A stretch of DNA of 64,000 bases from DATEDA01 sp963754305 (lineage in GTDB: Bacteria; Pseudomonadota; Gammaproteobacteria; Burkholderiales; SG8-39). Of the stretch, positions 1-8,353 are shown piece after piece. The notes beneath the pieces were generated by a model that was not told where the DNA came from, searched no databases, and saw only the letters and a list, made by a program, of their open reading frames with translations. The stretch is from contig CAVWFR010000029.1 of NCBI GenBank assembly GCA_963754305.1, positions 62,001 through 126,000 of the forward strand. The letters are read 5' to 3'. Within the stretch, counting starts at the first letter, position 1. Every line of letters begins with the position of its first letter. The translations under genes were made by a program, and so were the position numbers.

Positions 1-1
1 G

Positions 2-304
2 CAGATGGACGCGAAGCGGCTGTGGCTTTACCCGAACGTGCCCACGATGAAGGAAGCCACCGGCGTCGACTGGACGATACTGACGTGGCGCGGCTTCCTC
101 GGTCCCGCCGGCGTCCCCAACGACATCCGCGACAAGATGCTCGTGGCGCTGCGCAAGGCCCACCAGAGCCAGGAGTTCCAGGATTTCATGAAGCAGCGCG
201 GCTTCGGCGTGGCCTGGATGGAGCCGGTCGAAGGGACCGCGCACATCAATAGGGCCAGCGACGAATTCGGGCGGATCATGAAGGAGGCGGGCCTCATCAA
301 GTAG
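2..304 (+). CDS. Tripartite tricarboxylate transporter substrate-binding protein (TctC/Bug family), C-terminal part
   Basis: The frame is open from the window edge, so the N-terminus and signal peptide lie upstream. About 100 residues of the C-terminal lobe are visible, with the family-typical stretch GFLGPAGVP followed by a helix-rich end and a terminal KEAGLIK. Bug-type proteins bind small organic acids in the periplasm and hand them to a TctA/TctB membrane pair. The next two genes encode exactly that pair, 24 bp downstream, which supports the call. Ligand cannot be told from this fragment. Confidence 0.88.
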   Translation, partial: QMDAKRLWLYPNVPTMKEATGVDWTILTWRGFLGPAGVPNDIRDKMLVALRKAHQSQEFQDFMKQRGFGVAWMEPVEGTAHINRASDEFGRIMKEAGLIK

Positions 305-328
305 GCGGCGCGCGAACCGGACGCGCAG

Positions 329-808
329 GTGAAACTCTCCGACCTCGTCGCCGGGCTCGCGTTCGTAGTGTTCGGGCTCGCGTTCCTCGGCTACGGCGCA
401 ACGCTGCCGCCGATGCCGGGACAGCGGTACGGCGCGGGCCTCTTCCCGATCCTGCTCGGGGCGTGCTTCGCGCTCTGCGGCGCGCTGCTCGCGCGCCACG
501 GTTGGCGCGAGCGGCGGAGCAGCGGGACGCCGCTCGTCATCTTCGAAGCCTGGGCACGGGACCGCCGCCTCGCCGGCAATCTGGTCTGGGTGCTGGCGCT
601 GATCCTCGCCTACGTGCTGCTCTCGGAGCGGATCGGCTTCATCCCGCTCTCGATCGGCATCCTCGTCGTGCTCTTCACGCGGCTCGCGGTGCCGCTCGGG
701 CGCGCGGTCGTCATCGCGGTCGTCACGACCGCCGTCATCTACGTCGCATTCGGGCGGCTGCTCCGCGTGGCGCTTCCCCGGGGGTTGCTCGAAGGGATCA
801 TCTGGTGA
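329..808 (+). CDS. tctB: Tripartite tricarboxylate transporter small membrane subunit TctB
   Basis: A 159-residue hydrophobic protein with about four predicted membrane segments (roughly residues 5-25, 38-58, 83-103 and 108-150), the length and layout usual for TctB. The start is GTG; no internal ATG gives a complete first helix. It sits between the substrate-binding protein gene and tctA, and its TGA overlaps the tctA GTG, so the two are translationally coupled. Together they form the inner-membrane part of a sodium- or proton-driven organic acid importer. Confidence 0.88.
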   Translation: MKLSDLVAGLAFVVFGLAFLGYGATLPPMPGQRYGAGLFPILLGACFALCGALLARHGWRERRSSGTPLVIFEAWARDRRLAGNLVWVLALILAYVLLSERIGFIPLSIGILVVLFTRLAVPLGRAVVIAVVTTAVIYVAFGRLLRVALPRGLLEGIIW

Positions 809-2316
809 CCCTCGACGTCGTCATCGCGGCGCTGAAGCTGCTCGCCGACCCCTACGTGATCATGCTGATCCTCGGGGCGTCGGCGTTCGGGCTCTTCGTC
901 GGTGCGATCCCCGGGCTCACCGCGGCGATGGCGATCGCGCTGCTGGTGCCGGTGACCTTCTTCATGGCGCCGGTGCCGGCGCTGGCGGTGATCGTGACGA
1001 CCGCGGCGATGGCGATCTTCGCCGGCGATATCCCCGGGGCGCTGCTGCGCATCCCGGGCACGCCCGCATCGGCGGCCTACGCCGACGAGGCGTACGCGAT
1101 GACCCGGAAGGGCCAGAGCGAGCTCGCGCTCGGCGCCGGCGTGGTGTTCTCCGCGATCGGCGGCATTCTCGGCACCATCGTGCTGGTGACCTCGGCGCCG
1201 GCGCTCGCGGAGGTCGCGCTCAAGTTCAGCTCGTTCGAATACTTCTGGCTGGTGTGCCTCGGCCTCACCTGCGGCGTCTTCATCGCCCGCGGTTCGCAGC
1301 TGAAGGCGGTGCTCTCGCTTCTCTTCGGCCTCTTCGTCGCCACCATCGGCATGGAGAACCCGGCGGCCTACCCGCGCCTCGCGTTCGGCTCGGTCGATCT
1401 CGGCGCCGGCATCGACATGATCCCGGCGATGATCGGCATGTTCGCGATCGCCGAGATCCTGCGCCTGGTGAGCCAGGCGTCCCTCCATCTCCCGCCGGTG
1501 TACGGAGCCGGGGGTCCGATCTTCGCCGGGCAATGGACGCTGATCAAGCGCTATCCCAAACAGTGGCTCCGCGGCTCGGCGATCGGCACGCTCGTCGGCG
1601 CGCTGCCCGGCGCCGGCTGCGACATCGCCGCGTGGATGGCCTACGGCACCTCGAAGCACTTCTCCAAGGAGAAGGAGAAGTTCGGTACCGGACACGTCGA
1701 GGGTATCGTCGAGTCGGGCGCCGCGAACAACGCGTCGGTATCCGGCGACTGGATCCCCGCGCTCGTGTTCGGAATTCCCGGCGATTCGATCACCGCGATC
1801 GTGATCGGCGTGCTGTACCTGAAGAACCTGAACCCCGGACCGATGATCTTCCAGAACCAGCCCGAGCTGATCACCGCGGTGTTCATCGTGTTCTTCATCG
1901 CCAACCTGCTCATGGTCCCGTTCGGCTGGCTCGCGATCAAGTGCTCGGTGCACATCCTGCGCGTGCCGCGCCCGGTGCTGATGCCGATCATCATGATGTT
2001 CTGCATCGTCGGTGCGTTCGCGATCACCAACAGCGCGTTCGCGGTCGCGGTGATGCTCGTCTTCGGCATCCTCGGCTTCGCGATGGAGGAGAACGGCTTC
2101 CCGGTGGCGCCGGCGATCCTCGGCATCGTGCTCGGCCCGATGCTCGAGAACAACTTCTTCAACTCGATGATCAAGGCGAACGGCGAGCTCTGGCCGTTCT
2201 TCGAGCGCCCGATCGCCGGCGGGCTCGGGCTCGCGACGCTGGCGGTGTGGGGCGCGATGATCTGGTTCGCGGCGCGACGTCGGCCTGCGCTCACGGCGCG
2301 CGCTTCAACTGCTTAG
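805..2316 (+). CDS. tctA: Tripartite tricarboxylate transporter large permease TctA
   Basis: A 503-residue multi-spanning permease. The conserved family motif GAIPGLTA is at residues 33-40, and a second copy-like segment (GALPGAG) is near residue 265, consistent with the internal duplication known in TctA. I chose the GTG at 805, which overlaps the tctB stop (GTGA), instead of a much longer upstream extension that would run through tctB in another frame. The product is the channel-forming subunit that moves the organic acid delivered by the neighbouring TctC-like protein. The gene ends tail to tail with amiC, overlapping by 4 bp. Confidence 0.93.
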   Translation: MTLDVVIAALKLLADPYVIMLILGASAFGLFVGAIPGLTAAMAIALLVPVTFFMAPVPALAVIVTTAAMAIFAGDIPGALLRIPGTPASAAYADEAYAMTRKGQSELALGAGVVFSAIGGILGTIVLVTSAPALAEVALKFSSFEYFWLVCLGLTCGVFIARGSQLKAVLSLLFGLFVATIGMENPAAYPRLAFGSVDLGAGIDMIPAMIGMFAIAEILRLVSQASLHLPPVYGAGGPIFAGQWTLIKRYPKQWLRGSAIGTLVGALPGAGCDIAAWMAYGTSKHFSKEKEKFGTGHVEGIVESGAANNASVSGDWIPALVFGIPGDSITAIVIGVLYLKNLNPGPMIFQNQPELITAVFIVFFIANLLMVPFGWLAIKCSVHILRVPRPVLMPIIMMFCIVGAFAITNSAFAVAVMLVFGILGFAMEENGFPVAPAILGIVLGPMLENNFFNSMIKANGELWPFFERPIAGGLGLATLAVWGAMIWFAARRRPALTARASTA

Positions 2317-3596
2317 CCTTTCTCGTTCGCGGCGATCGTCCTGGCCGGCACCGGGTTCTTCGCGAAGTAGGCCTTGATCCCAGCGAGCACCGCGCGCGCG
2401 ATGCGGTCCTGGTACCGGCTGTCGCCGAGACGCTGCTCCTCCTCCGGGTTGCTGATGAAGGCGGTCTCGACCAGGATCGAGGGCACGTCGGGCGACTTCA
2501 GCACCGCGAACCCTGCCTGCTCGACGTGCGGCTTGTGCAGCGTGTTGATGCCGCCGAGCTCGGCGAGCACAGCGCGGCCCACCCTGAGGCTGTCGTTGAT
2601 GGTGGCCGTCTGCGACAGGTCGAGGAGCGTCTCGGCGAGATAGCGGTCCTTGACGTCGAGGTTCACCCCGCCGATGAGATCGGCCTCGTTCTCGCGCTTG
2701 GCGAGCCAGCGGGCGGCGGTGCTCGTCGCCCCGCGCTCGGAGAGGGCGAACACCGACGACCCGCGCGCGTGCGGCAGCATGAACGCGTCGGCGTGGATCG
2801 AGACGAACAGGTCGGCTTTCACGCGACGCGCCTTGTCGACGCGCGCGGCGAGCGGGATGAAGTAGTCGCCGTCGCGGGTGAGCACCGCGCGCATCCCGGG
2901 TTCCGCGTCGATCAGTGTCTTCAGCCGGCGCGCGACCGCGAGCGTAACGGTCTTCTCGTAGGTCCCGCGGCGGCCTTTCGCGCCGGGATCCTCGCCGCCG
3001 TGCCCGGCATCCACCACGATCGTCACCATCCGCGCGAGCTTCGGCCGCTCGAGGGCCGCAGGGGGCTTGCGCGTCTCGCCCGGCGGCGCCGACGGCTCCG
3101 CAGCGGGCGGCGGCTCACGCGCCTCGGGCGTTTCCTTCTGCTGGAGCAGTGCCATCAGCGGATCGGGCGCGACCACCGGGTAGACGTCGATCACCAGGCG
3201 GTGCCCGTACTCGCCGATCGGGCGCAGCGTGAAGACCTGCGGCTTCGCTTCGCCCCTGAGGTCGACGACGAGGCGGACCGTGCCGGGCTTGTACTTGCCG
3301 GCGCGCAGGCTCGCGACGTGCGGATCGTCGCCGAACACCTTGTTCGCGGCCTGGTCCACAATGCTCAGGAAATCGACGCTCTCGAGGTCGACGACCAACC
3401 GCTCCGGATTCTTCACCGCGGTGAGGCTGTACCGTAACTCGGTGCCGGTCTCGATCGTAATGCGCGTGTAGTCCTGCGACGGCCACACGCGCAAGCTCCG
3501 GATCCGCTCCTCCGCCGCCGCCGGCAAGAGCGCGCCGAACCCCACGAGCGCTGTGGTCAGCGCGCCGAGTAAACGCGCGCGAGCTCGCTCACACAC
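2313..3596 (-). CDS. amiC: N-acetylmuramoyl-L-alanine amidase, AmiC type
   Basis: A periplasmic zinc amidase that cleaves peptide stems from peptidoglycan to separate daughter cells. From the GTG at 3596 it is 427 residues: an N-terminal export signal (LLGALTTALVGFGALLPAAA), an AMIN domain at about 30-140, a Pro-rich linker, and a C-terminal Amidase_3 domain. Zinc ligands are visible in DAGHGG, in the Glu of TYEKT and in SIHAD; the catalytic Glu is in VETAF. The longer upstream ORF has no signal peptide at its start and runs through tsaE, so the GTG is preferred; it overlaps the end of tsaE by 40 bp. tsaE and amiC form one minus-strand operon. Confidence 0.9.
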   Translation of the reverse strand: MCERARARLLGALTTALVGFGALLPAAAEERIRSLRVWPSQDYTRITIETGTELRYSLTAVKNPERLVVDLESVDFLSIVDQAANKVFGDDPHVASLRAGKYKPGTVRLVVDLRGEAKPQVFTLRPIGEYGHRLVIDVYPVVAPDPLMALLQQKETPEAREPPPAAEPSAPPGETRKPPAALERPKLARMVTIVVDAGHGGEDPGAKGRRGTYEKTVTLAVARRLKTLIDAEPGMRAVLTRDGDYFIPLAARVDKARRVKADLFVSIHADAFMLPHARGSSVFALSERGATSTAARWLAKRENEADLIGGVNLDVKDRYLAETLLDLSQTATINDSLRVGRAVLAELGGINTLHKPHVEQAGFAVLKSPDVPSILVETAFISNPEEEQRLGDSRYQDRIARAVLAGIKAYFAKNPVPARTIAANEKG

Positions 3597-4039
3597 GCGC
3601 GCCCGATCTCCGTCTCCGCTTCGACCGTCGCATCGCGGCCGCCCGTGGGCGGTGTCGCGAGGCGGATGCGCAGATCCGCGGGCGGCAGCCGTCCGGCGGC
3701 CTTTTCCGGCCACTCGATCAGGCAGATGGAGCGCCCGTCGAAGCACTCCCTGAAGCCCGCATCCCGCCATTCCTCAGGCCTGTTGAATCTAAAGAAATCA
3801 AAGTGGTACAAGGGTAACCTGGAATCGATATAAGGCTCAACCAATGTGTACGTCGGACTCTTCACTTTGCCCGTGAAACCGAGGCCCCGCAGCACCCCGC
3901 GCGCGAGCGTGGTCTTGCCGGCACCGAGATCGCCCGCGAGCTGCACGGTGAAACCGGGTTGCAGCACGGCGGCGAGACGCTCACCGAGCAGCCGCGTCGC
4001 AGCCTCGTCGGGGAGGTGAACGTGCAGGGGCGCTAACAT
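3557..4039 (-). CDS. tsaE: tRNA threonylcarbamoyladenosine biosynthesis ATPase TsaE
   Basis: A 160-residue P-loop protein with Walker A GDLGAGKTT at about residues 41-49, the following LARG and SPTYTLV segments, and the YHFDFFR and LIEWPEK motifs of the YjeE/TsaE family. It works with TsaB and TsaD in making t6A37 on ANN-decoding tRNAs. It is transcribed divergently from queG, with only 8 bp between start codons, and overlaps the downstream amiC start. This queG / tsaE-amiC arrangement is common in proteobacteria. Confidence 0.95.
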   Translation of the reverse strand: MLAPLHVHLPDEAATRLLGERLAAVLQPGFTVQLAGDLGAGKTTLARGVLRGLGFTGKVKSPTYTLVEPYIDSRLPLYHFDFFRFNRPEEWRDAGFRECFDGRSICLIEWPEKAAGRLPPADLRIRLATPPTGGRDATVEAETEIGRACVSELARVYSAR

Positions 4040-4047
4040 GGCCGGCG

Positions 4048-5115
4048 ATGACTGGGACGCACACTGTCGCCGACCTCGCGCCGCTCGCGACGACGATCAA
4101 GTCGTGGGGCCGGGAGCTCGGCTTCCAGGCGGTGGGGATCGCGGACGCGGACCTGGGCGCGGCCGAGGCGCGGCTCGCCGAGTGGCTCGCGCACGGTCGC
4201 CATGGCGAGATGGATTATATGGCCCGCCATGGCGCCAAACGCGCGCGGCCGTCGGCGCTCGTGCCGGGGACATTGCGGGTGGTCAGCGCGCGCATGGATT
4301 ACCTGCCGGAGGCGGCCGATGCCGAGGCGACGCTCGCGGATCGGTCACGCGCCTACGTGTCGCGGTACGCGCTCGGACGCGACTATCACAAGCTCCTGCG
4401 CGCGCGGCTGCAGCGGCTCGCCGACCGGATCGCCGCCGAAGTCGGGGAGTTCGGCTACCGCGTGTTCACCGACTCCGCCCCGGTGATGGAGGTCGAGCTC
4501 GCGGTGCGCGCGGGGCTCGGCTGGCGCGGGAAGCACACCCTCGCGCTCGCCCGCGAGGCCGGGTCGTTCTTCTTTCTCGGCGAGATCTACACCGACCTGC
4601 CGCTTCCGGTCGACGCGCCGGTCGCGGACCACTGCGGCACCTGCAATCGCTGCATCGAAGCCTGCCCGACGCAGGCCATCGTAGCGCCGTACGAGCTCGA
4701 CGCGCGGCGCTGCATCTCGTACCTGACGATCGAGCTCAAGGGGAGCATTCCGGAGCGCCTCCGGCCGCTCATCGGCAACCGCGTCTACGGCTGTGACGAC
4801 TGCCAGCTCGTCTGCCCGTGGAACAAGTACGCGCAGACCTCGCCCGAGCCTGACTTCCGCGTACGAAACGGGCTCGACGCGGCGACGCTCGTCGAGCTGT
4901 TCGCGTGGCCGGAAGCGAGGTTTCACGCGCGGCTCGCCGGCAGCGCGATCCACCGCATCGGCTACGAGCGCTGGTCGCGTAACCTCGCGGTGGGGCTTGG
5001 CAACGCGCCGACGGCTGCGGACGTCGTCGCGGCCCTCCGCTCACGCGCGCATGACGCATCGGCGCTGGTCCGCGAGCACGTCGCCTGGGCGCTCCGCCGG
5101 CACGCGCCCGTCTAG
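4048..5115 (+). CDS. queG: Epoxyqueuosine reductase QueG
   Basis: A 355-residue cobalamin- and iron-sulfur-dependent enzyme that carries out the last step of queuosine synthesis in tRNA. The N-terminal half carries the DUF1730-type region with GEMDYMARH. Two 4Fe-4S motifs follow: CGTCNRCIEACP near residue 194 and CDDCQLVCPWN near 250. The C-terminal part is a HEAT-like helical end, giving the usual full length. It is a single transcription unit on this strand, and a strong hairpin follows the stop. Confidence 0.95.
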   Translation: MTGTHTVADLAPLATTIKSWGRELGFQAVGIADADLGAAEARLAEWLAHGRHGEMDYMARHGAKRARPSALVPGTLRVVSARMDYLPEAADAEATLADRSRAYVSRYALGRDYHKLLRARLQRLADRIAAEVGEFGYRVFTDSAPVMEVELAVRAGLGWRGKHTLALAREAGSFFFLGEIYTDLPLPVDAPVADHCGTCNRCIEACPTQAIVAPYELDARRCISYLTIELKGSIPERLRPLIGNRVYGCDDCQLVCPWNKYAQTSPEPDFRVRNGLDAATLVELFAWPEARFHARLAGSAIHRIGYERWSRNLAVGLGNAPTAADVVAALRSRAHDASALVREHVAWALRRHAPV

Positions 5116-5134
5116 TCTCCGGCACTCCCGTCGT

Positions 5135-5158
5135 GCTCGCCGCCTTACGGCGGCGAGC
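5135..5158. terminator. Perfect 10-bp hairpin between convergent genes
   Basis: The arms GCTCGCCGCC (5135-5144) and GGCGGCGAGC (5149-5158) pair perfectly around a 4-base TTAC loop. It lies between the convergent queG stop and the 3' end of the minus-strand secreted-protein gene, so it could terminate both. No strong T-tract follows on either strand. Confidence 0.7.
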
Positions 5159-5163
5159 GTCTA

Positions 5164-6000
5164 TCAGGAGTGCGGATCCGGAACGAACCGCGCGCCTGGG
5201 AACGGGTTCGGCGTCACGATCGGCAAGGGCCGCGAAATGATCCCGCGCGCGAGCAGGTTTGCGCGCGTGTCGTAGTGGATCGCGATGGTCTCGTTCGGCT
5301 GGGTCGTCGCGCGGCGGAACTGGGTGTAGACCACGTCCGAACGCTCGCGCTCGCCATGGCCGGTGCCGATCTTCTCCTGCCGGCGCAGTGCGCGCTGCTC
5401 CGCGCCGCTCTGGCCCTCGCCCGAAGCCGTGGCCGCCGGCGGTCCGGCGCTGTCGGCGGCGGCGGACTCGGCTTCGCGCGCGGCGTTGTCCGAGCGCATG
5501 CGGGGCGCCGGTGCGGGGTGCGGCAGCGCCGCGGGCCGCGGGGGCTGCCACTCCTGAAACACCGCGACGCCGATCACACCGACGTGATCCGGGCGATCGG
5601 TACGGGCTGCATAGCTGTCGGGAAGCTGGGTGAAATAGAACGCCGCTACCTCGCTCGCGCTCTTCCGCCAGCCGGTGATCTCGAACGATTGATTGGCGGC
5701 GAGCACGTAGCCGTTTTGCTCGGGACTCGCCGTTTCGCCGGTCACGGCGTTGATGCCGTCGACCGATACGACGGCCATCACTCGCCCGCCGGTTCGGTTC
5801 GCAACGTAAACCGCGTAGCGCTCGCCGGGAGCGCCGGCGACATACAGCCGGCCTCGATGCTCATAGATGGGTGTGCGCTGGCCGGTGGCGCGGTTGATCA
5901 CCGCAACATCGAGGAGCTGGCCTGCGGCAGCGGGCACAGCGGTGGCCGCGCTGGTGACGGAAAGGGCGAGCGCGGCGAGCGCCGGGGCATAGCGTTGCAT
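5164..6000 (-). CDS. Secreted protein of unknown function
   Basis: About 278 residues. An N-terminal signal peptide (ALAALALSVTSAATAVPAAAG) is followed by a compact beta-rich domain at about residues 30-150, then a long Ala/Pro/Glu-rich low-complexity linker and a charged C-terminus. I chose the ATG at 6000, which has AGGAGC 7 bp upstream, over the first in-frame ATG at 6024. No family is recognised. It lies 58 bp downstream of the anti-sigma-like gene on the same strand, so it may belong to the sigma-factor operon, perhaps as a target or envelope sensor. That link is inference from position only. Confidence 0.75.
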   Translation of the reverse strand: MQRYAPALAALALSVTSAATAVPAAAGQLLDVAVINRATGQRTPIYEHRGRLYVAGAPGERYAVYVANRTGGRVMAVVSVDGINAVTGETASPEQNGYVLAANQSFEITGWRKSASEVAAFYFTQLPDSYAARTDRPDHVGVIGVAVFQEWQPPRPAALPHPAPAPRMRSDNAAREAESAAADSAGPPAATASGEGQSGAEQRALRRQEKIGTGHGERERSDVVYTQFRRATTQPNETIAIHYDTRANLLARGIISRPLPIVTPNPFPGARFVPDPHS

Positions 6001-6057
6001 GACGTGCTCCTTCGTGTTGGACACGTCGCTTGAAACGCCCCCAGCCGCGGGATGGGG

Positions 6058-7023
6058 TTAACGCGCGAGGTCGGGCGGGAGCCGGAAGTCCGGGTACTCG
6101 CGGCGAAACGCGGCCAGCGCCGCGGCTGCCTCGGCCGCCCGACCCTCGGCGTAGAGCTGGCGGATCTCCTCGACCCAGGTCTCGGGCGTGCGGACCACCG
6201 ACGGCGCGACCTCGCGCGCGGCCCGCGGCGGCCGATCGCTTAGCGCGCGATCGCGGCTGAACGGGTCCGAGGGCCCGCCGGGAGGCGCGGGCTTCGCCGC
6301 GGGCGTGATCGGCTCCGGCGCTTGCATCGGCGGCGCGGGGGTCGACGGCACGACCCTCCGCCCTTCGGACTCGCGCGCTGGCGGCGGTGGGATGGGTGCC
6401 GGCACCGGTGCCGGTGCTGCCGCAGGCGGCGTGACGTTCCGTTGCGCGGGCGTTTGCCGCTGCAGCTCGCCCGCCGGCGGTACGGCGCTCGTGGAATCGG
6501 CGGCGGGTGGTTGCTGTTCCATGGCGACGCCGCGCTCCTCGCGCTTGTTCTCGACTGGAGCCGGCACCGGCGTGGCCGCGCTCGGTGCGGCCGCCGGCGG
6601 CGGCGCGATATCGCGCCGGGCGCCCTCCGCACCGCTTGCAGCCGGCGCGCGCGGTTCCGCGGCGGGGCGGGGCGCGGCCGCGGCAGGCGGTGCCTCAGGG
6701 GCCGTAGGCGTGGCGGCCGGCGCGTTTGCCGGCGGTGCGCGCTCCGGCGTGTCGTCCCGCGGTCGACGCTCCTCGTCCTGCACCATTACGGTCAGTGTCG
6801 CGGCGATCACGACGGTGGCGGCGACCGACAGCGGCAGGCGCCAGCGCGCGCTCCACGAGCGCTGCCGCGCGGCCTGCCTCTCGAGCGACTGCGGGCGAGC
6901 GCCAGCCGCGCGGCGCGCGGCGGCGCGGATCCGCTCGTCGAGCGCCAAGGGCGGCTCTTCGCGCGGGGTCTCGCCGTACGCACGGTCGAGGCGCGGATCG
7001 CGGACATCGTCCGGGCTGCTCAC
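6058..7023 (-). CDS. Anti-sigma-factor-like single-pass membrane protein, Pro/Ala-rich
   Basis: A 321-residue protein. The N-terminal 65 or so residues are cytoplasmic and charged (LALDERIRAAARRAAGARP), then one membrane helix (LPLSVAATVVIAATLTVMV) at about 65-84. A roughly 180-residue low-complexity Pro/Ala periplasmic stretch follows, and the end is a short helical segment (WVEEIRQLYAEGRAAEAAAA). It starts inside the stop of the upstream ECF sigma gene (4-bp overlap), the usual arrangement for a cognate anti-sigma factor. No zinc-binding HxxxCxxC motif is visible, so it is not a ZAS-type anti-sigma; the assignment rests on topology and context. Confidence 0.65.
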   Translation of the reverse strand: MSSPDDVRDPRLDRAYGETPREEPPLALDERIRAAARRAAGARPQSLERQAARQRSWSARWRLPLSVAATVVIAATLTVMVQDEERRPRDDTPERAPPANAPAATPTAPEAPPAAAAPRPAAEPRAPAASGAEGARRDIAPPPAAAPSAATPVPAPVENKREERGVAMEQQPPAADSTSAVPPAGELQRQTPAQRNVTPPAAAPAPVPAPIPPPPARESEGRRVVPSTPAPPMQAPEPITPAAKPAPPGGPSDPFSRDRALSDRPPRAAREVAPSVVRTPETWVEEIRQLYAEGRAAEAAAALAAFRREYPDFRLPPDLAR

Positions 7024-7580
7024 GTGCGCGCTTCCTCGCGCAGCTCGGCGCGCAGCTTCGCCATCGCGTAGCGGAGCCGGCTTTTCGCCGTCTCGCGGTT
7101 GACGCCGGTCGTTTGCGCGATCTCCTCGACTGAAAGCTCCCCTTCCTGCTGCAGCAGGAAAGCTTCGCGCTGCGCGGCGGGCAGCGCATCGATCGCAGCG
7201 AGCAGGCGCGCCGCCGTCTCGCGGCGCAGCGCCGTCTCCTCGGGACGCGGCCAGTCGGCGGGGATGTCGTCGACGGGTGCGTCGTCATAACTCAACAGCG
7301 CGGCGCGCGCGCTCGACCGGAAATAGTCCATGAGCCGGTTATGGGCGATCGTGAAGAGCCACGTGGTGAACTTCGCGCGCGGCTCGTAACCCGCGCGGGC
7401 GTCGATCAGCTTGAGCCATACGTCCTGGAACAGCTCCTCGGCGAGCGCCGCATTGCCGGTCTGGCGGCGCAAGTAACGGAAGACCGCGCCCTTGTGCCGT
7501 GCATAGAGCGCGTCGAATGCGGACGCCTCGCCCGCGGCGTACGCGAGCATCAGCGCCTCATCGGGCCGAGCCGGCTCCAT
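7020..7580 (-). CDS. RNA polymerase ECF-type sigma-70 factor
   Basis: A 186-residue protein with sigma region 2 (ELFQDVWLKLIDARAGYEP, then FTTWLFTIAHNRLMDYFR) and region 4 (LPAAQREAFLLQQEGELS and an HTH around GVNRETAKSRLRYAMAKL). The start is set at the ATG at 7580 because region 2 begins about 25 residues later, as expected for ECF factors; a much longer upstream frame has no sigma similarity. The 3' end overlaps the anti-sigma-like gene by 4 bp. It directs polymerase to a small envelope or stress regulon; the regulon cannot be read from here. Confidence 0.93.
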   Translation of the reverse strand: MEPARPDEALMLAYAAGEASAFDALYARHKGAVFRYLRRQTGNAALAEELFQDVWLKLIDARAGYEPRAKFTTWLFTIAHNRLMDYFRSSARAALLSYDDAPVDDIPADWPRPEETALRRETAARLLAAIDALPAAQREAFLLQQEGELSVEEIAQTTGVNRETAKSRLRYAMAKLRAELREEART

Positions 7581-7710
7581 GGGCCGCAAGTGTAGCGGTC
7601 CGGACCGTGGTAAAGCGCACGGTGTGTCTCCGTAACAACGGGTAGCACGTCGGTTTGGGGTTAAACTCGGCTGCAGGATCAACTGGATACGCAAGCCCGC
7701 GTTGCGCCAG

Positions 7711-8238
7711 ATGCGTCTCCAACAGCTCAAGATCGAGTTCGTCGCCGAGCACGACCGGCTGCTGATGCGGCTCGCCACCGACAGCGGCAGCGAGGTCCTC
7801 GTCTGGCTCACGCGCCGGTGCGTGAAACGGCTCTGGCCGCTGCTGCTCAACATGGCGCAGACCGCGCCCGAGATCGTCTTGCAGCAGAACGCCGAGGCGA
7901 AGCGCGCGCTGCTCGGCTTCCAGCACGAAAAGGCGGTCAAGCAGGCCGACTTCTCGAAGCCTTACGAAGAAGCGCGCCGCGAGCGGCCACTCGGCGCCAA
8001 TCCGCTGCTCGTCACCCGCATTCAGCCGCGTCGCGACCAGCAGGGGCGCCACGTGCTCGGCCTCCTGCCGACGGTCGGGCAGGGCGTTCATATCACCCTC
8101 GACGACAACTTGCTCCACGGGCTGGTGAAGCTGATCCAGAACGCGGTGGCGCGCGCCGACTGGGACCTCGAGCTGCAAGTGCCGACGGGGATGGCGCCGG
8201 TCGCCGCGGAAGAAAGCGGCCGCCCGACGATCAATTGA
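7711..8238 (+). CDS. Conserved protein of unknown function
   Basis: About 175 residues, soluble, without signal peptide or membrane segments. Features seen: LQQLKIEFVAEHDRLL at the start, a basic WLTRRCVKRLWPLL helix, and a C-terminal LHGLVKLIQNAVARADWDL. I recall similar proteins of unknown role in other betaproteobacteria. Two in-frame ATGs (7702 and 7711) are possible and neither has a clear ribosome-binding site; the second aligns better with the hydrophobic core. It stands alone between the divergent sigma-factor operon and the convergent ABC-F gene. Confidence 0.75.
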   Translation: MRLQQLKIEFVAEHDRLLMRLATDSGSEVLVWLTRRCVKRLWPLLLNMAQTAPEIVLQQNAEAKRALLGFQHEKAVKQADFSKPYEEARRERPLGANPLLVTRIQPRRDQQGRHVLGLLPTVGQGVHITLDDNLLHGLVKLIQNAVARADWDLELQVPTGMAPVAAEESGRPTIN

Positions 8239-8353
8239 CGATGCGCCGCCGCCCGACGCGCGGCATGGCGTCGTAATCCGGGCGAGCGCGCGGAACCAGT
8301 CCGGCGCGTGAATTCGGCGTTGCCGCAATGACGCTCGCCGGAATGACGGGCGG

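Noticed and set aside
1254..3437. Long plus-strand open frame across tctA and amiC
   Set aside because: Out-of-frame shadow; Arg/Asp-rich product without any motif.
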